A DNA stretch of 64,000 nucleotides from Pelagibacteraceae bacterium. GTDB taxonomy: Bacteria; Pseudomonadota; Alphaproteobacteria; HIMB59; GCA-002718135. Shown here in pieces: positions 8,302 through 17,638 of the stretch. The stretch's first letter is position 1. Every line of letters starts with the position of its first letter. The notes under the pieces were generated by a model. The model saw only the letters and a list, made by a program, of their open reading frames with translations, was not told where the DNA came from and searched no databases. The position numbers were made by a program, and so were the translations under genes. The stretch is from positions 201,727 to 265,726 of the forward strand of contig PBDN01000019.1 of NCBI GenBank assembly GCA_002718135.1, in the 5' to 3' direction.

Positions 8302-9753
8302 CTAGCCATCGATCATCCCGGTAATATCAAGATACGTCTCTAAATGGTCGGCCAAAGCATCAAGTGCTTGCTCAATACCGGCCTCATAGTTCATCGCCGC
8401 GCGCGCACCCGGGCGAATTCGCCGCAAAAAAGCTGACCGAAATGTATCAGAGGCGAAAATTCCATGGACGTAACATCCGGCGACAAGCCCGTCGGCCGAC
8501 ACTGCGCCGTCTGGCCTACCCGACAGGTCGAGCATAGCGCGCTCGGTGCCCAAGCCGCAGGTTTGGCCTATATGCATTTCGTACCCTGATATAGCCGCTC
8601 CCGACCGCTTTTCAGTACCGGTTACCTGGACCAGAGTTTTGTTCGCCGTAAGCATAGTCTCTATGTCGAGCAAACCAAGCCCCTGCGCTTTCGATGCCGG
8701 ACCCTCGATACCTTCCGGGTCAGATACTGTCTGGCCCAGCATCTGGTAGCCGCCGCAGATTCCCATCACTGCGCCACCACGCCGTACATGGGCTGTGATA
8801 TCGATGTCCCATCCTTGCTCAAACAAGAAAGACAGATCAGACAAAGTCGCCTTCGAGCCAGGCAGCAGAATCAGATCGGCATCGCCAGGCAGCGCCTCAC
8901 CTTCCTTCACCATCGTCACTGATACATCTGGTTCGGCACGCAGTGGATCGAGATCGTCAAAGTTGGCGATAAGGGAAAACATAGGTACTGCGATTTTGAT
9001 TACGCCTGATTTAGTATCCGCACCGCCGAGATTAAATGCGTCTTCTCGCGGCAGACGGGACGCACCCTCAAACCACGGTACTACACCATAATCCGTCATG
9101 CCTGTATGTTCCCGAATGATGGCACGGCCATCCCGAAACAATGACGGATCACCGCGAAACTTATTAACGATGAAGCCGCGTGTGAGTTTCCGTTCGTGGT
9201 CGGACAGTAAATTCCAGGTGCCTACCAGCTGCGCAATCACGCCGCCCCGATCGATATCGCCGATCATTATCACTGAGACGTCAGCCGCAGCGGCGAAGCC
9301 CATATTTGCGATATCTCCAGCGCGCAGGTTGACCTCTGCCGCGCTACCCGCGCCTTCAACAACGACGATATCAGCCGCCGCACTGAGCCGCGCAAAACTC
9401 TCCAGCACGGAGCTCATCAATTCGGGCTTCATAAGCTGGTAGTCGCGCGCCTTCGCATTGCCAACTACCCGTCCCTGAACCACCACCTGCGCGCCGGTTT
9501 CGGTCTGCGGTTTCAGGAGCACCGGGTTCATGTCGGTGTGAAACGCCACCTCGCAGGCCCGGGCCTGTAATGCCTGCGCGCGCCCAATTTCTCCACCGTC
9601 AGCAGTTACAGCTGCGTTATTCGACATATTTTGCGGCTTAAACGGCCGAACGTTGAATCCTCGCCTTATTAGTGCCCGACACAATCCTGCCACCAGTACC
9701 GACTTCCCGACGTCGGATCCGGTACCTTGCAGCATGAGGGCGGTTAGGGCCAT
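8302..9753 (-). CDS. cobQ: Cobyric acid synthase CobQ
   Basis: CobQ amidates the b, d, e and g side chains of adenosylcobyrinic acid a,c-diamide, using glutamine and ATP. The 483-residue protein has an N-terminal dethiobiotin-synthetase-like ATP domain ([20 protein letters not shown]) and a C-terminal class I glutamine amidotransferase domain, with the nucleophile region [16 protein letters not shown] and the catalytic His in [13 protein letters not shown] place the start at 9753, just after the cobO stop at 9755; the longer frame lies inside cobO. It is the last gene of the riboswitch-led operon. Confidence 0.95.
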   Translation of the reverse strand: MALTALMLQGTGSDVGKSVLVAGLCRALIRRGFNVRPFKPQNMSNNAAVTADGGEIGRAQALQARACEVAFHTDMNPVLLKPQTETGAQVVVQGRVVGNAKARDYQLMKPELMSSVLESFARLSAAADIVVVEGAGSAAEVNLRAGDIANMGFAAAADVSVIMIGDIDRGGVIAQLVGTWNLLSDHERKLTRGFIVNKFRGDPSLFRDGRAIIREHTGMTDYGVVPWFEGASRLPREDAFNLGGADTKSGVIKIAVPMFSLIANFDDLDPLRAEPDVSVTMVKEGEALPGDADLILLPGSKATLSDLSFLFEQGWDIDITAHVRRGGAVMGICGGYQMLGQTVSDPEGIEGPASKAQGLGLLDIETMLTANKTLVQVTGTEKRSGAAISGYEMHIGQTCGLGTERAMLDLSGRPDGAVSADGLVAGCYVHGIFASDTFRSAFLRRIRPGARAAMNYEAGIEQALDALADHLETYLDITGMIDG

Positions 9754-9754
9754 T

Positions 9755-10378
9755 TTAGAACTCGATACCTTTTTGAGCACGGACGTTCTGTTCACGAAAG
9801 GGGTGTTTAATTTGCGTCATTTCAGTGACCAGATCGGCGGCGGCTACAAGTTCCGGTTTAGCGTTTCGGCCTGTCACTATCACGTGCAGCATCTCGCGCT
9901 TGTTAACGAGAACTTCCAGTACTTCAGTGAGATCTAAATAGTCATAGCGCAAGACGATATTGAGCTCATCGAGGATGACGAGGTCATAAGACGGATCGGC
10001 GATGATTTCCTTTGAGGCTTTCCATGCCTTTTCCGCCGCCGCAATGTCCCGCGCTTTGTCCTGGGTCTCCCAAGTAAAACCCTCACCCATTGTACGAATA
10101 GTTACCTGTTCGGGAAAGTGTTCCAACACAGTGCGTTCACCGGTTTCCCATTTGCCCTTCACATACTGGATGACACCAACCTTCATGCCATTACCGACCG
10201 CCCGCGCAGCAACCCCGAATGCTGCCGTCGATTTTCCCTTACCCTTGCCGGTGTGAACAATCAGCAACCCTTTCTCAACCGTCTTGTTAGCTAACATCTT
10301 GTCGCGTGCTTCTTTTCGTTTTTTTGATTTCTCGTTTGCGAGAGTAAATTCTTCCGTTGTTTGCGGTTTTTTGGCCAT
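9755..10378 (-). CDS. cobO: Cob(I)yrinic acid a,c-diamide adenosyltransferase CobO (BtuR type)
   Basis: This 207-residue enzyme transfers the 5'-deoxyadenosyl group from ATP to cobalt(I). The P-loop [19 protein letters not shown] and the segment [15 protein letters not shown] are diagnostic of the BtuR/CobO family. The N-terminal 35 residues are rich in lysine and glutamate, as is usual. The start at 10378 overlaps the cobN stop as TGATG, and the stop is one base from the cobQ start, so it is translated from the cobW-cobN-cobO-cobQ message. Confidence 0.95.
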   Translation of the reverse strand: MAKKPQTTEEFTLANEKSKKRKEARDKMLANKTVEKGLLIVHTGKGKGKSTAAFGVAARAVGNGMKVGVIQYVKGKWETGERTVLEHFPEQVTIRTMGEGFTWETQDKARDIAAAEKAWKASKEIIADPSYDLVILDELNIVLRYDYLDLTEVLEVLVNKREMLHVIVTGRNAKPELVAAADLVTEMTQIKHPFREQNVRAQKGIEF

Positions 10379-13300
10379 CAGGCCACTCCCTTCAGATCTC
10401 TGAGATAGGTCCAGGCGGTGTTCGACCGCGGCCGCCATAGGCCGCGATCCTGTGCTTCAATCAAACGCTCAGCCATGTCGCGAAGAGCATGAGGGTTGCT
10501 CCGTTCTAGAAATTCCCGCACGTCTGGGTCGGCAAGATAGGCATCGAAAACTAGGTCGAATTGATGGTTTTTTACGCAGTGCGCAGTTGCGGCAAAGGCA
10601 AAGAGATAGTCGACGGTCGCTGCCATCTCAAACGCGCCCTTGTAGCCATGACGCATGACGCCAGCTATCCATTTTGGGTTAACCACACGGGCTCGTACGA
10701 CGCGGGCAATCTCGTCCTCAAGGCTCCGGATCTTGGGCGTTTCCGGGCGCGAATGATCATTGTGCCAGACTGCCGGCTGATCACCTGAAAGATAGCGCAC
10801 CGCGGCCGTTAGGCCGCCTTCAAACTGATAATAATCATCGGAGTCGAGAAGATCATGCTCGCGGTTATCCTGATTGTGGACGACCGCTTCTACGCCGCTC
10901 AAGCAACGCTCGAACAAACGGTGTTCGGGCTCACCTTCAGCGCCTTCACCGTAGGCGTAGCCGCCCCAAGCAATATAGGCGCGGGCGAGGTCGGCGTCGG
11001 TATCCCAACCACGCTCGTCTATCAGTGCCTGCAACCCCGCCCCATAGGCACCAGATTTAGAGCCAAACACGCGGTGGCCAGCGCGACGGCGCGCGGTATC
11101 CTCATCGATTCCTTCAGTCATAAGCGCAGCGGCGTCCTCAGCAACACGGGCAGCCAGGGGGTTTTGATCCAAGGGCTCATCCAAAGCAGCTACAGCGCGT
11201 GCAGCACTATCGAAAAGATTAATTTGTTGCGGAAAAGCGTCGCGGAAAAATCCTGACAACCGCAGTGTGACGTCTACACGCGGGCGGTCCAGTATTTCAA
11301 GGGGCATGATCTCGAACCCCGTAACGCGGCCCGACCCACGGTCCCATTGTGGCTGAACACCCATCAACGCTAAGCCTTGAGCAATATCATCCCCTCCGGT
11401 CCTCATGTTGGACGTCCCCCACGCGGAAAGTGCCATACGCCGAGGCCATTCACCATGCTCCTGGGCATGTCGATGGATCAGCAGCGTTGCAGACCTCCAG
11501 CCTAGGGTCCACGCTGTAGGTGTAGGCACCGTGCGGGTATCGACCGAGTAGAAATTGCGTCCCGTCGGCAAAACTTCCACGCGCCCCCGCGTCGGCGCAC
11601 CAGATGGACCCGGATTGACGAACCTACCATCTAGCGCGGCCAGCACACCACTGATCTCAGCCGAGCCACAAGCAGCCACACTGGGCGCGATGGTGTCACG
11701 GACGGTATCAATTACGACCCGTGTTGCAGGCCACGCGTCATCCGGTGTGCGACCTCCAACCAAATCAAGTGCCAAGATTTCCAGCCGCTCAACTGTATCG
11801 CCATTCGTCCGCCAAGGGTCGTCGCCAGCTAGTGCGGCCGGCCGGGGTCCGGTCCACGGGTCACCCAAAAGGCAATCCAAGGGGTCGAAATCTTCCAATC
11901 CCAGATCAGCCGCCAGTGCCCGAATCAGAGAGGCGTCGCCATCCTGCCCGTCACCACGCGGCAGACGTACCAGCGCTACCAGAAGCGCATCGCGTAAGGA
12001 ACCCTCCGGGCTGATCCCAAATACATGTAACCCGTCTCGGATCTGCAATTCTTTAAGCTCGCACAGATAATTGTCGAGCTTGGCAAGGGCCTCATCGGCG
12101 GGTTCATTCACACTAATGCCGCAATCAAGGTCGAGACCCGACGACCGTGTGAGTTCCAAAATCCGCTCTCGTAGAAGATTAATTCGGCGGGGATCTAAAC
12201 CAGCGGCCTCGTAATATTCATCCACCAACCGCTCGAGATCCGCAAGTGGTCCATAGGTTTCAGCCCGTGCCAGCGGTGGCGTCAGGTGATCAACGATGAC
12301 AGCGGAGGTCCGACGTTTCGCCTGTGTACCCTCACCGGGATCATTGACGATAAATGGATATACGTTCGGCAACGGGCCAAGTGCCGCTTCCGGGAAACAG
12401 TTAACCGACAGCGCGAGTGACTTACCCGGCAGCCATTCCAAATTGCCATGCTTTCCCATGTGGACAACGGCATCAGCGTTGAACTGCAGCCGTATCCAGG
12501 CATAGAACGCGAAATAGCTATGCGGCGGAACTAGGTCGGGGTCGTGATAAGATTTTGCCGGATCGATGTTATAACCGCGCGCAGGCTGTAGCCCGATAGC
12601 GATTTTCCCTAAGCGGAACACTGGGATCGCCAAAGCGCCGTAACCAACGGCGTCGTCCAAATAGAATGGGTCCGACTCTGGCGCTCCCCAACGTTCGGAG
12701 ACCGCATCACGGATGGTTTGCGGCAAACCCGAGAAAAAGAACTGGTAATCGGCGATAGAAATCGTCTCCTCTACCCGACGAGCCAAGACCCCGTGATTGG
12801 TTGGCCCATCGAGGAGACGTGCGATCAAGGACGCACCATCGTTGGGTAGATTACTAATCCCGTATCCAGAATCTTTCATAGCGTGGAGCAGGGTTATCGT
12901 ACCAGCCGGCGTATCTAGCCCAACCCCATTGCCAAGGCGCCCGTCACGGTTTGGATAGTTGGCCAGCACCAGAGCAATACGGCGCTCAGGTGGAGGGGTT
13001 CTTGCAAGCCTAATCCAAGCAGCGGCGAGTTCAGCGACAAAATCAATTCTATCGAGAGATGGAAGATGTTTGACAATAGCGGCCTGTGTGGCCGCGTCGA
13101 ACCTAGCCTCAGACTTAAACGCCACAGCACGAGTCAGAACTCGACCGTCAACCTCGGGCAAGGCGACATTCATGGCAATATCACGGGCGACCAGCCCGGC
13201 GTCACTACCCGCCCAAACGTCTTCCGAAGTTGCCGAAAATACCGTCTGCAATACCGGGCAGTCAGCAGAGTCGAATGGGGTCCTGTTTCGCTCAACCCCG

Positions 13301-14118
13301 GGGGTGGAGACGGCGAAACCTGTCGTATTCAGGATCACATCGGGCGGCACATCGCAAAGGGTCTGTTCGACGACCCCGGCGGAGATGGATTCCTTCAGGC
13401 TCTGGATATAGATAGGTAGCGGATTTAGATCGCGTTTCTGAAGCGCGGCGATCATAGCATCGACTGGTTCGGTGTTTCCCGACTGAAGCAGCGCCCGATA
13501 AAACGTTACGGCGGCAACTGGTGCATCCTTTTTCCAGTGTCGGTGCAGGACTGACATATCGACCATCTGTGTATCTGGCCAATAGAGTCCCGCTGTCATC
13601 AAAGGAACTGGTTCAGCCCACTCGGAGTCTATCCCCAACAAATGCGCAGCATACCCCAGAAAGTTATCGATATTTGCAGACCCGCCATGGACCAGGTACT
13701 GCCACAAGCGATGAGCATCTTCAGAGGGTACCGTGCCATATTGGGCCAGTTCAGGGTCAGGTGTATCTTCGCCCGGTAAGGCTGCGAATCTGATGTCGTT
13801 ACGGCGGCAGATATGGGCGATTTGCTCAACTCCATACGGCCAATAGGTCACCCCGCCAAGCAGCCGTATTACCACCAACTTCGCATGCGCAATAATCCCC
13901 GCGACATAGACGTCAACTGACATCGGATGCGTTAGCTGCAGAAAATTTGCTAGGCGAAGAGATGGGGCATCTGCACCCGCGCGTGATTGCCCGGCGGAAA
14001 GCGCGGTGAGTTCGGTATCTGCAGCGGAAAGAATGACAATATCACCCGACGTCTGACCCAGATCGACGGCTTCCGAACCATCGGAAAAAATCCCCGGCGT
14101 AGCCGCGAGAAGATGCAT
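10378..14118 (-). CDS. cobN: Cobaltochelatase large subunit CobN
   Basis: This 1246-residue protein is the large subunit of the ATP-dependent chelatase that inserts cobalt into hydrogenobyrinic acid a,c-diamide in the late-cobalt route, related to magnesium chelatase ChlH/BchH. Recognisable stretches include ALVLANYPNRDGRLGNGVGL, DAVVHMGKHGNLEWLPGKSL and GWRSATLLIHRHAQEHGEWP. The partner AAA+ subunits (CobS, CobT of the chelatase) are not in this window. The start at 14118 sits one base after the cobW stop. Length is close to the family norm of about 1250-1280. Confidence 0.96.
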   Translation of the reverse strand: MHLLAATPGIFSDGSEAVDLGQTSGDIVILSAADTELTALSAGQSRAGADAPSLRLANFLQLTHPMSVDVYVAGIIAHAKLVVIRLLGGVTYWPYGVEQIAHICRRNDIRFAALPGEDTPDPELAQYGTVPSEDAHRLWQYLVHGGSANIDNFLGYAAHLLGIDSEWAEPVPLMTAGLYWPDTQMVDMSVLHRHWKKDAPVAAVTFYRALLQSGNTEPVDAMIAALQKRDLNPLPIYIQSLKESISAGVVEQTLCDVPPDVILNTTGFAVSTPGVERNRTPFDSADCPVLQTVFSATSEDVWAGSDAGLVARDIAMNVALPEVDGRVLTRAVAFKSEARFDAATQAAIVKHLPSLDRIDFVAELAAAWIRLARTPPPERRIALVLANYPNRDGRLGNGVGLDTPAGTITLLHAMKDSGYGISNLPNDGASLIARLLDGPTNHGVLARRVEETISIADYQFFFSGLPQTIRDAVSERWGAPESDPFYLDDAVGYGALAIPVFRLGKIAIGLQPARGYNIDPAKSYHDPDLVPPHSYFAFYAWIRLQFNADAVVHMGKHGNLEWLPGKSLALSVNCFPEAALGPLPNVYPFIVNDPGEGTQAKRRTSAVIVDHLTPPLARAETYGPLADLERLVDEYYEAAGLDPRRINLLRERILELTRSSGLDLDCGISVNEPADEALAKLDNYLCELKELQIRDGLHVFGISPEGSLRDALLVALVRLPRGDGQDGDASLIRALAADLGLEDFDPLDCLLGDPWTGPRPAALAGDDPWRTNGDTVERLEILALDLVGGRTPDDAWPATRVVIDTVRDTIAPSVAACGSAEISGVLAALDGRFVNPGPSGAPTRGRVEVLPTGRNFYSVDTRTVPTPTAWTLGWRSATLLIHRHAQEHGEWPRRMALSAWGTSNMRTGGDDIAQGLALMGVQPQWDRGSGRVTGFEIMPLEILDRPRVDVTLRLSGFFRDAFPQQINLFDSAARAVAALDEPLDQNPLAARVAEDAAALMTEGIDEDTARRRAGHRVFGSKSGAYGAGLQALIDERGWDTDADLARAYIAWGGYAYGEGAEGEPEHRLFERCLSGVEAVVHNQDNREHDLLDSDDYYQFEGGLTAAVRYLSGDQPAVWHNDHSRPETPKIRSLEDEIARVVRARVVNPKWIAGVMRHGYKGAFEMAATVDYLFAFAATAHCVKNHQFDLVFDAYLADPDVREFLERSNPHALRDMAERLIEAQDRGLWRPRSNTAWTYLRDLKGVA

Positions 14119-14119
14119 C

Positions 14120-15166
14120 TCAGCTTCTCTCCAAACCACCCAACGCACTGGCGATAGCCGGCTTATCGAGGCCGGCTAGACCAATTATGACGAGCTGCGT
14201 TTCACGTACTTCACCATCCTTCCAGGGGCGGTCGAAGTATTGCTGCAAACGTGCACCGACGCCCTGGACAATCATTCGCATATCTTTACCCGGGACGTCG
14301 ACAAACCCTTTCACGCGGAGAATATCGTGGGCGTTTACGGCGGATACGAGGCGATTAATCAGGGAATCCACCGATTCTATCGCACCAATTACGACCTCAA
14401 AGCTCTCGAAATCATCGTGATTATGCCCGTCTTCTGCGTCGTGATGCGACGGGCGCGCTTCCAGATCGTCCTCAGCTGCAGCTTCAATCCCCAAAAGCAC
14501 ATCAGTGTCAATAACGCCCCTGGTTGTTTTGACGATGCGCACACCGTCGCGCAGGCTACTACCCACTTTATTAACCACGGTTTCTATGACGCCAGCATCC
14601 ATCAGATCAGTCTTGTTTAGAAGTACCAGATCGGCACAGGCCAGCTGATCCTCATAGAGTTCGTGTAGCGGACTTTCATGGTCAAGTTCTTCGTCTTCAG
14701 CACGCATTGCATCGACCCTGTCGGGATCATCTGCAAACCGACCGTCGGCAACCGCCGGACCGTCCAGTAGGGCGACGACCCCATCGACGGTCACCCGCGT
14801 GCGTACCTCTGGCCAGCCGAAAGCCTGGACCAGCGGCTTCGGTAGGGCAAGGCCAGAGGTTTCGATCAAAATATGATCAGGTAACTCTTCGCGGTCCAAG
14901 ATCTTCTGGATCGTGGGCAGAAAATCGTCCGCCACCGTGCAACAGATGCAGCCATTAGCGAGCTCGAAGATATCATCGTCAGTACAACCAGGGTTGCCGC
15001 AGTCTTTGAGTAATTCTCCATCGACCGAGAGGTCACCAAATTCATTGATCACCAGAGCTAGTTTTTTCCCGTTGGCCTGTTTTATCAAGTTGCGGATCAT
15101 CGTTGTTTTACCAGCACCAAGAAAACCAGTAATGACAGTCGCGGAAATTTTCTGAGCGATAGCCAT
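14120..15166 (-). CDS. cobW: Cobalamin biosynthesis GTPase CobW
   Basis: CobW is a G3E-family P-loop GTPase thought to deliver metal during B12 synthesis. The 348-residue protein has Walker A (VITGFLGAGKTTMIRNLIK), the metal-binding segment ANGCICCTVADDF, the guanine-specificity region VLLNKTDLMDAG and a short His/Asp-rich stretch near residue 240 (HHDAEDGHNHDDFE). The start at 15166 has a strong GGAGG site nine bases upstream. It is the first gene behind the cobalamin riboswitch, so its level should fall when B12 is plentiful. Confidence 0.95.
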   Translation of the reverse strand: MAIAQKISATVITGFLGAGKTTMIRNLIKQANGKKLALVINEFGDLSVDGELLKDCGNPGCTDDDIFELANGCICCTVADDFLPTIQKILDREELPDHILIETSGLALPKPLVQAFGWPEVRTRVTVDGVVALLDGPAVADGRFADDPDRVDAMRAEDEELDHESPLHELYEDQLACADLVLLNKTDLMDAGVIETVVNKVGSSLRDGVRIVKTTRGVIDTDVLLGIEAAAEDDLEARPSHHDAEDGHNHDDFESFEVVIGAIESVDSLINRLVSAVNAHDILRVKGFVDVPGKDMRMIVQGVGARLQQYFDRPWKDGEVRETQLVIIGLAGLDKPAIASALGGLERS

Positions 15167-15187
15167 GTTGTTTCCGCCTCCTCCGCA

Positions 15188-15220
15188 GAAAAAATAAACA
15201 CGCATCGCTTGATGCCGTTC
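15188..15220 (-). terminator. Possible riboswitch-controlled terminator before cobW
   Basis: On the reverse strand a short hairpin (GCATC, loop AAGC, GATGC) is followed by GTGTTTATTTTTT. It lies between the riboswitch and the cobW start. The five-pair stem is short, so it may work only as part of a larger switch, and control of translation remains possible. Confidence 0.45.
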
Positions 15221-15252
15221 GCGAAGCACACCCCGGCCCGCGATCTTGCGAT

Positions 15253-15431
15253 ACGGCCGGCGTCCGGTCTCCTGGCTTACGGGTCGTCATTCAGCCCCTG
15301 CCTTCCAGCGAATTACCGCCGTGGCGCCGTTGGGGCGAACTAACCGTCTACAGTTGCGGGGGCAGCCGGGGCTCAGATTTCGATATCTCGCCCCGTTCCC
15401 GGTGTCGTCGGCAGAAGAACGGTACCCAAGA
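15253..15431 (-). promoter_or_regulatory. Cobalamin (AdoCbl) riboswitch
   Basis: Read on the reverse strand, the segment carries the conserved blocks of the cobalamin riboswitch in order: a GGTACC-like 5' strand, ACACCGGGAACGGGG, then GCCCCCGCAACTGTA, GGAAGGCAGG, and finally GACGACCCGTAAGCC and AGGAGACCGG. The blocks are spaced as in the known family. It ends about 85 bases before the cobW start and should repress cobW-cobN-cobO-cobQ when adenosylcobalamin is abundant. Exact ends are approximate. Confidence 0.93.
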
Positions 15432-15612
15432 GTTGATGACTCGGCAAGTAATCAGATCTCATCGGAGACAAATAAAGCTACCGGGTACAGAGAGCCACAA
15501 ATCATCAATTAAGCTCTGAAGATAAATAATGGTAAGAAATGCTAATTATTTTTATGCTAGACCTTTTCAGAATAACGCGGATCAGCTTATGTTTGGAACA
15601 GGAGAGGTAAAA

Positions 15613-15786
15613 ATGAACCAACAGGTAATTAAAGAATCGGCAGTGGGGTCAAATGTTCTAGCGTCAGCAGTTCTCGCGATTTTGCTGGGAGCTTTTATAG
15701 TATTAGGCACCGGCTTTGCACATTCAGATACTATCCACAATGCCGCGCATGACAGTAGGCATTCATTCGCTTTTCCCTGTCACTGA
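15613..15786 (+). CDS. cbtB: Cobalt transporter subunit CbtB
   Basis: This 57-residue protein has one membrane segment (about residues 15-35, ASAVLAILLGAFIVLGTGFA) followed by a His-containing tail that ends HDSRHSFAFPCH, the metal-binding signature of CbtB. The ATG at 15613 follows a GGAGAGG site; an in-frame ATG 28 codons upstream gives an atypical extension. It is paired with cbtA 14 bases downstream. CbtAB is predicted from genome context to be a B12-linked cobalt importer. I saw no second riboswitch in its short leader. Confidence 0.9.
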   Translation: MNQQVIKESAVGSNVLASAVLAILLGAFIVLGTGFAHSDTIHNAAHDSRHSFAFPCH

Positions 15787-15800
15787 GAACGTAACAGCAT

Positions 15801-16544
15801 ATGTTAAGGCGAATTTTATTTACCGCTATAATCTCTGGATTGCTGGGAGGAGTGGTGGTTTCGATCGTACAGCATTTTACTACTACACCTATCATTCTGC
15901 AGTCAGAAACCTTTGAAGGAGGCAGCGAGCAGGGCGACAAGCATAGTCTCCTTAAAAAAGGAGTAACGTTAATCCCTCCAGCAAGTGCCCACGGCTCGCA
16001 TAATGGCAGTGAAAAGCTGGAAGCTGAAAGCTGGGCACCCAACGACGGCCTCCAAAGGACAATGTATACGTGCTTAGCTAACTTATTAACTGGTGTTGGG
16101 TTCGCGTTGATTATAACAGCATGTTTTGCTCTTTCAGGCGGTTCTATTAACGGCCGCCGTGGCCTTCTTTGGGGGCTTGCCGGCTTTTTTAGCATCAGCC
16201 TAGCGCCGGCCCTCGGTCTACCGCCGGAAGTACCCGGTGCTATGGCTGCAGCGCTTGGTGATCGTCAGCTCTGGTGGTTTCTGTGTGTTGGCCTTACTGC
16301 TGCCGGACTATGGGTCATGGTTTTTCGAATCGGCGTTCCTTGGGCAGTGACTGGAATAGTTTTTTTAGCACTACCGCATCTGATTGGCGCGCCAGTACCC
16401 GACCGGATCGGCGGCCCAGTACCGCCCGAACTAGCTGCACATTTCGTCTCGGCTTCGTTGGCAACGGCCGCAGTATTCTGGTGTGCAACCGGCTGGTTGG
16501 CGGGGAACTTCTGGAACCACTTCGCGGCAGAAAAGACGGCCTAA
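15801..16544 (+). CDS. cbtA: Cobalt transporter subunit CbtA
   Basis: This 247-residue polytopic membrane protein belongs to the CbtA family. It starts RRILFTAIISGLLGGVVVSI (first membrane segment) and has further hydrophobic segments near residues 90-115, 122-140, 155-200 and 220-240. A loop near residues 60-75 contains ASAHGSHNGSE, whose histidines could bind metal. The pairing with cbtB and the position beside cobW support cobalt uptake for B12 synthesis. The family role is predicted, not proven, in most organisms. Confidence 0.9.
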   Translation: MLRRILFTAIISGLLGGVVVSIVQHFTTTPIILQSETFEGGSEQGDKHSLLKKGVTLIPPASAHGSHNGSEKLEAESWAPNDGLQRTMYTCLANLLTGVGFALIITACFALSGGSINGRRGLLWGLAGFFSISLAPALGLPPEVPGAMAAALGDRQLWWFLCVGLTAAGLWVMVFRIGVPWAVTGIVFLALPHLIGAPVPDRIGGPVPPELAAHFVSASLATAAVFWCATGWLAGNFWNHFAAEKTA

Positions 16545-16560
16545 ATACAGCGGTTTACGC

Positions 16561-17571
16561 CTAATTACCTCTACTCACTGCCGCTTCTTCAAAAGTAGCC
16601 ATGCCGTTATGCGCCGCGACGGCACACCTAAGCAAACCCAGCGCGACTGCCCCACCCGATGCCTCGCCTAAACCCATTCCAAGGTCGAGAAGCGGTTCCT
16701 TACCGAGTTTATTGAGCAGAAGCCGATGCCCCGGCTCGCTAGATAAATGCCCAGGGACGCAGTGATCAAGCGCGCCACAGACAGTTCGTTCGAGCACTGC
16801 TACCGCAGCGGTAGCAACAAACCCATCGAGGATCACCGGAATCCCGCTACACCGTGCAGAAAGAACGACACCGGCCATGGCGGCCATTTCACGCCCGCCA
16901 ACACGTTTCAACGCTTCCAGAGGATTATCCAAATTTTTACCATGGAATTTCATTGCTGCCGCGACGGCCCGAGTCTTCACCGCGACTCCTGCCGCATCGA
17001 GCCCAGTCCCCGGTCCAGTCCAGTCAGCCGGTCTCCCGCCAAACAACGCGCAGGACAAAGCCGCAGCCGAGGTTGTGTTGCCGATTCCCATTTCTCCAAC
17101 CACCAATACGTCAGCCTCTTCATTTAAGGCGTCGTATCCAGTCCCAAATGCCGAGGCAAGTTCTTCTGTCGACATCGCGGATGCCACGGTAAAGTTGGCC
17201 GTGGGTCGGTCAAGCTCGAGATCGATAACGCTTAGCTTCGCGCCCTGGATTTCAGCCAGCTGGTTGATAGCAGCACCCCCGTCGGCAAAATTGGCAACCA
17301 TCTGGCGCGTGACCGTCGGAGGAAACGCAGATACGCCCTGTTCCGTGACACCGTGATTACCTGCGAAAACAAGGATCTCCATATTTTCCAGCCGAGGAGG
17401 ATAACGGCCCTGGCAGGCGGCACACCAGGAAGAGAGTTCTTCCAAGCGGCCCAGTGAACCGGCAGGTTTGGTAAGGTTTGCTTCTCGTGCAATCGTCCTC
17501 TTTGCCGAATCAGTATCGAGATGGGGTAAATTTTCAAGTTGTCGAACTATGGCATCCTGGTTCAAAATCAT
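16561..17571 (-). CDS. cobT: Nicotinate-nucleotide-dimethylbenzimidazole phosphoribosyltransferase CobT
   Basis: This enzyme activates the lower ligand base, turning 5,6-dimethylbenzimidazole and nicotinate mononucleotide into alpha-ribazole phosphate. The 336-residue protein shows ILVFAGNHGVTEQGVSAFP, DVLVVGEMGIGNTTSAAAL and LLDLGMGLGEASGGAVAL, all family hallmarks; the conserved catalytic Glu lies in the last block. It converges with cbtA (16-base gap) and diverges from cobS. The name should not be confused with the chelatase subunit also called CobT in late-cobalt organisms. Confidence 0.95.
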   Translation of the reverse strand: MILNQDAIVRQLENLPHLDTDSAKRTIAREANLTKPAGSLGRLEELSSWCAACQGRYPPRLENMEILVFAGNHGVTEQGVSAFPPTVTRQMVANFADGGAAINQLAEIQGAKLSVIDLELDRPTANFTVASAMSTEELASAFGTGYDALNEEADVLVVGEMGIGNTTSAAALSCALFGGRPADWTGPGTGLDAAGVAVKTRAVAAAMKFHGKNLDNPLEALKRVGGREMAAMAGVVLSARCSGIPVILDGFVATAAVAVLERTVCGALDHCVPGHLSSEPGHRLLLNKLGKEPLLDLGMGLGEASGGAVALGLLRCAVAAHNGMATFEEAAVSRGN

Positions 17572-17638
17572 ATCTTCGCTATGGGAGTAAAATTAGCCTG
17601 CGGCGACGGCACCCCACTGATAACATTTCGGTGACATC

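Noticed and set aside
15432..15612. Second cobalamin riboswitch for cbtBA on the forward strand
   Set aside because: None of the conserved blocks (CCGCAACTG, AGCCAGGAGACC) occurs in forward orientation in this short leader.
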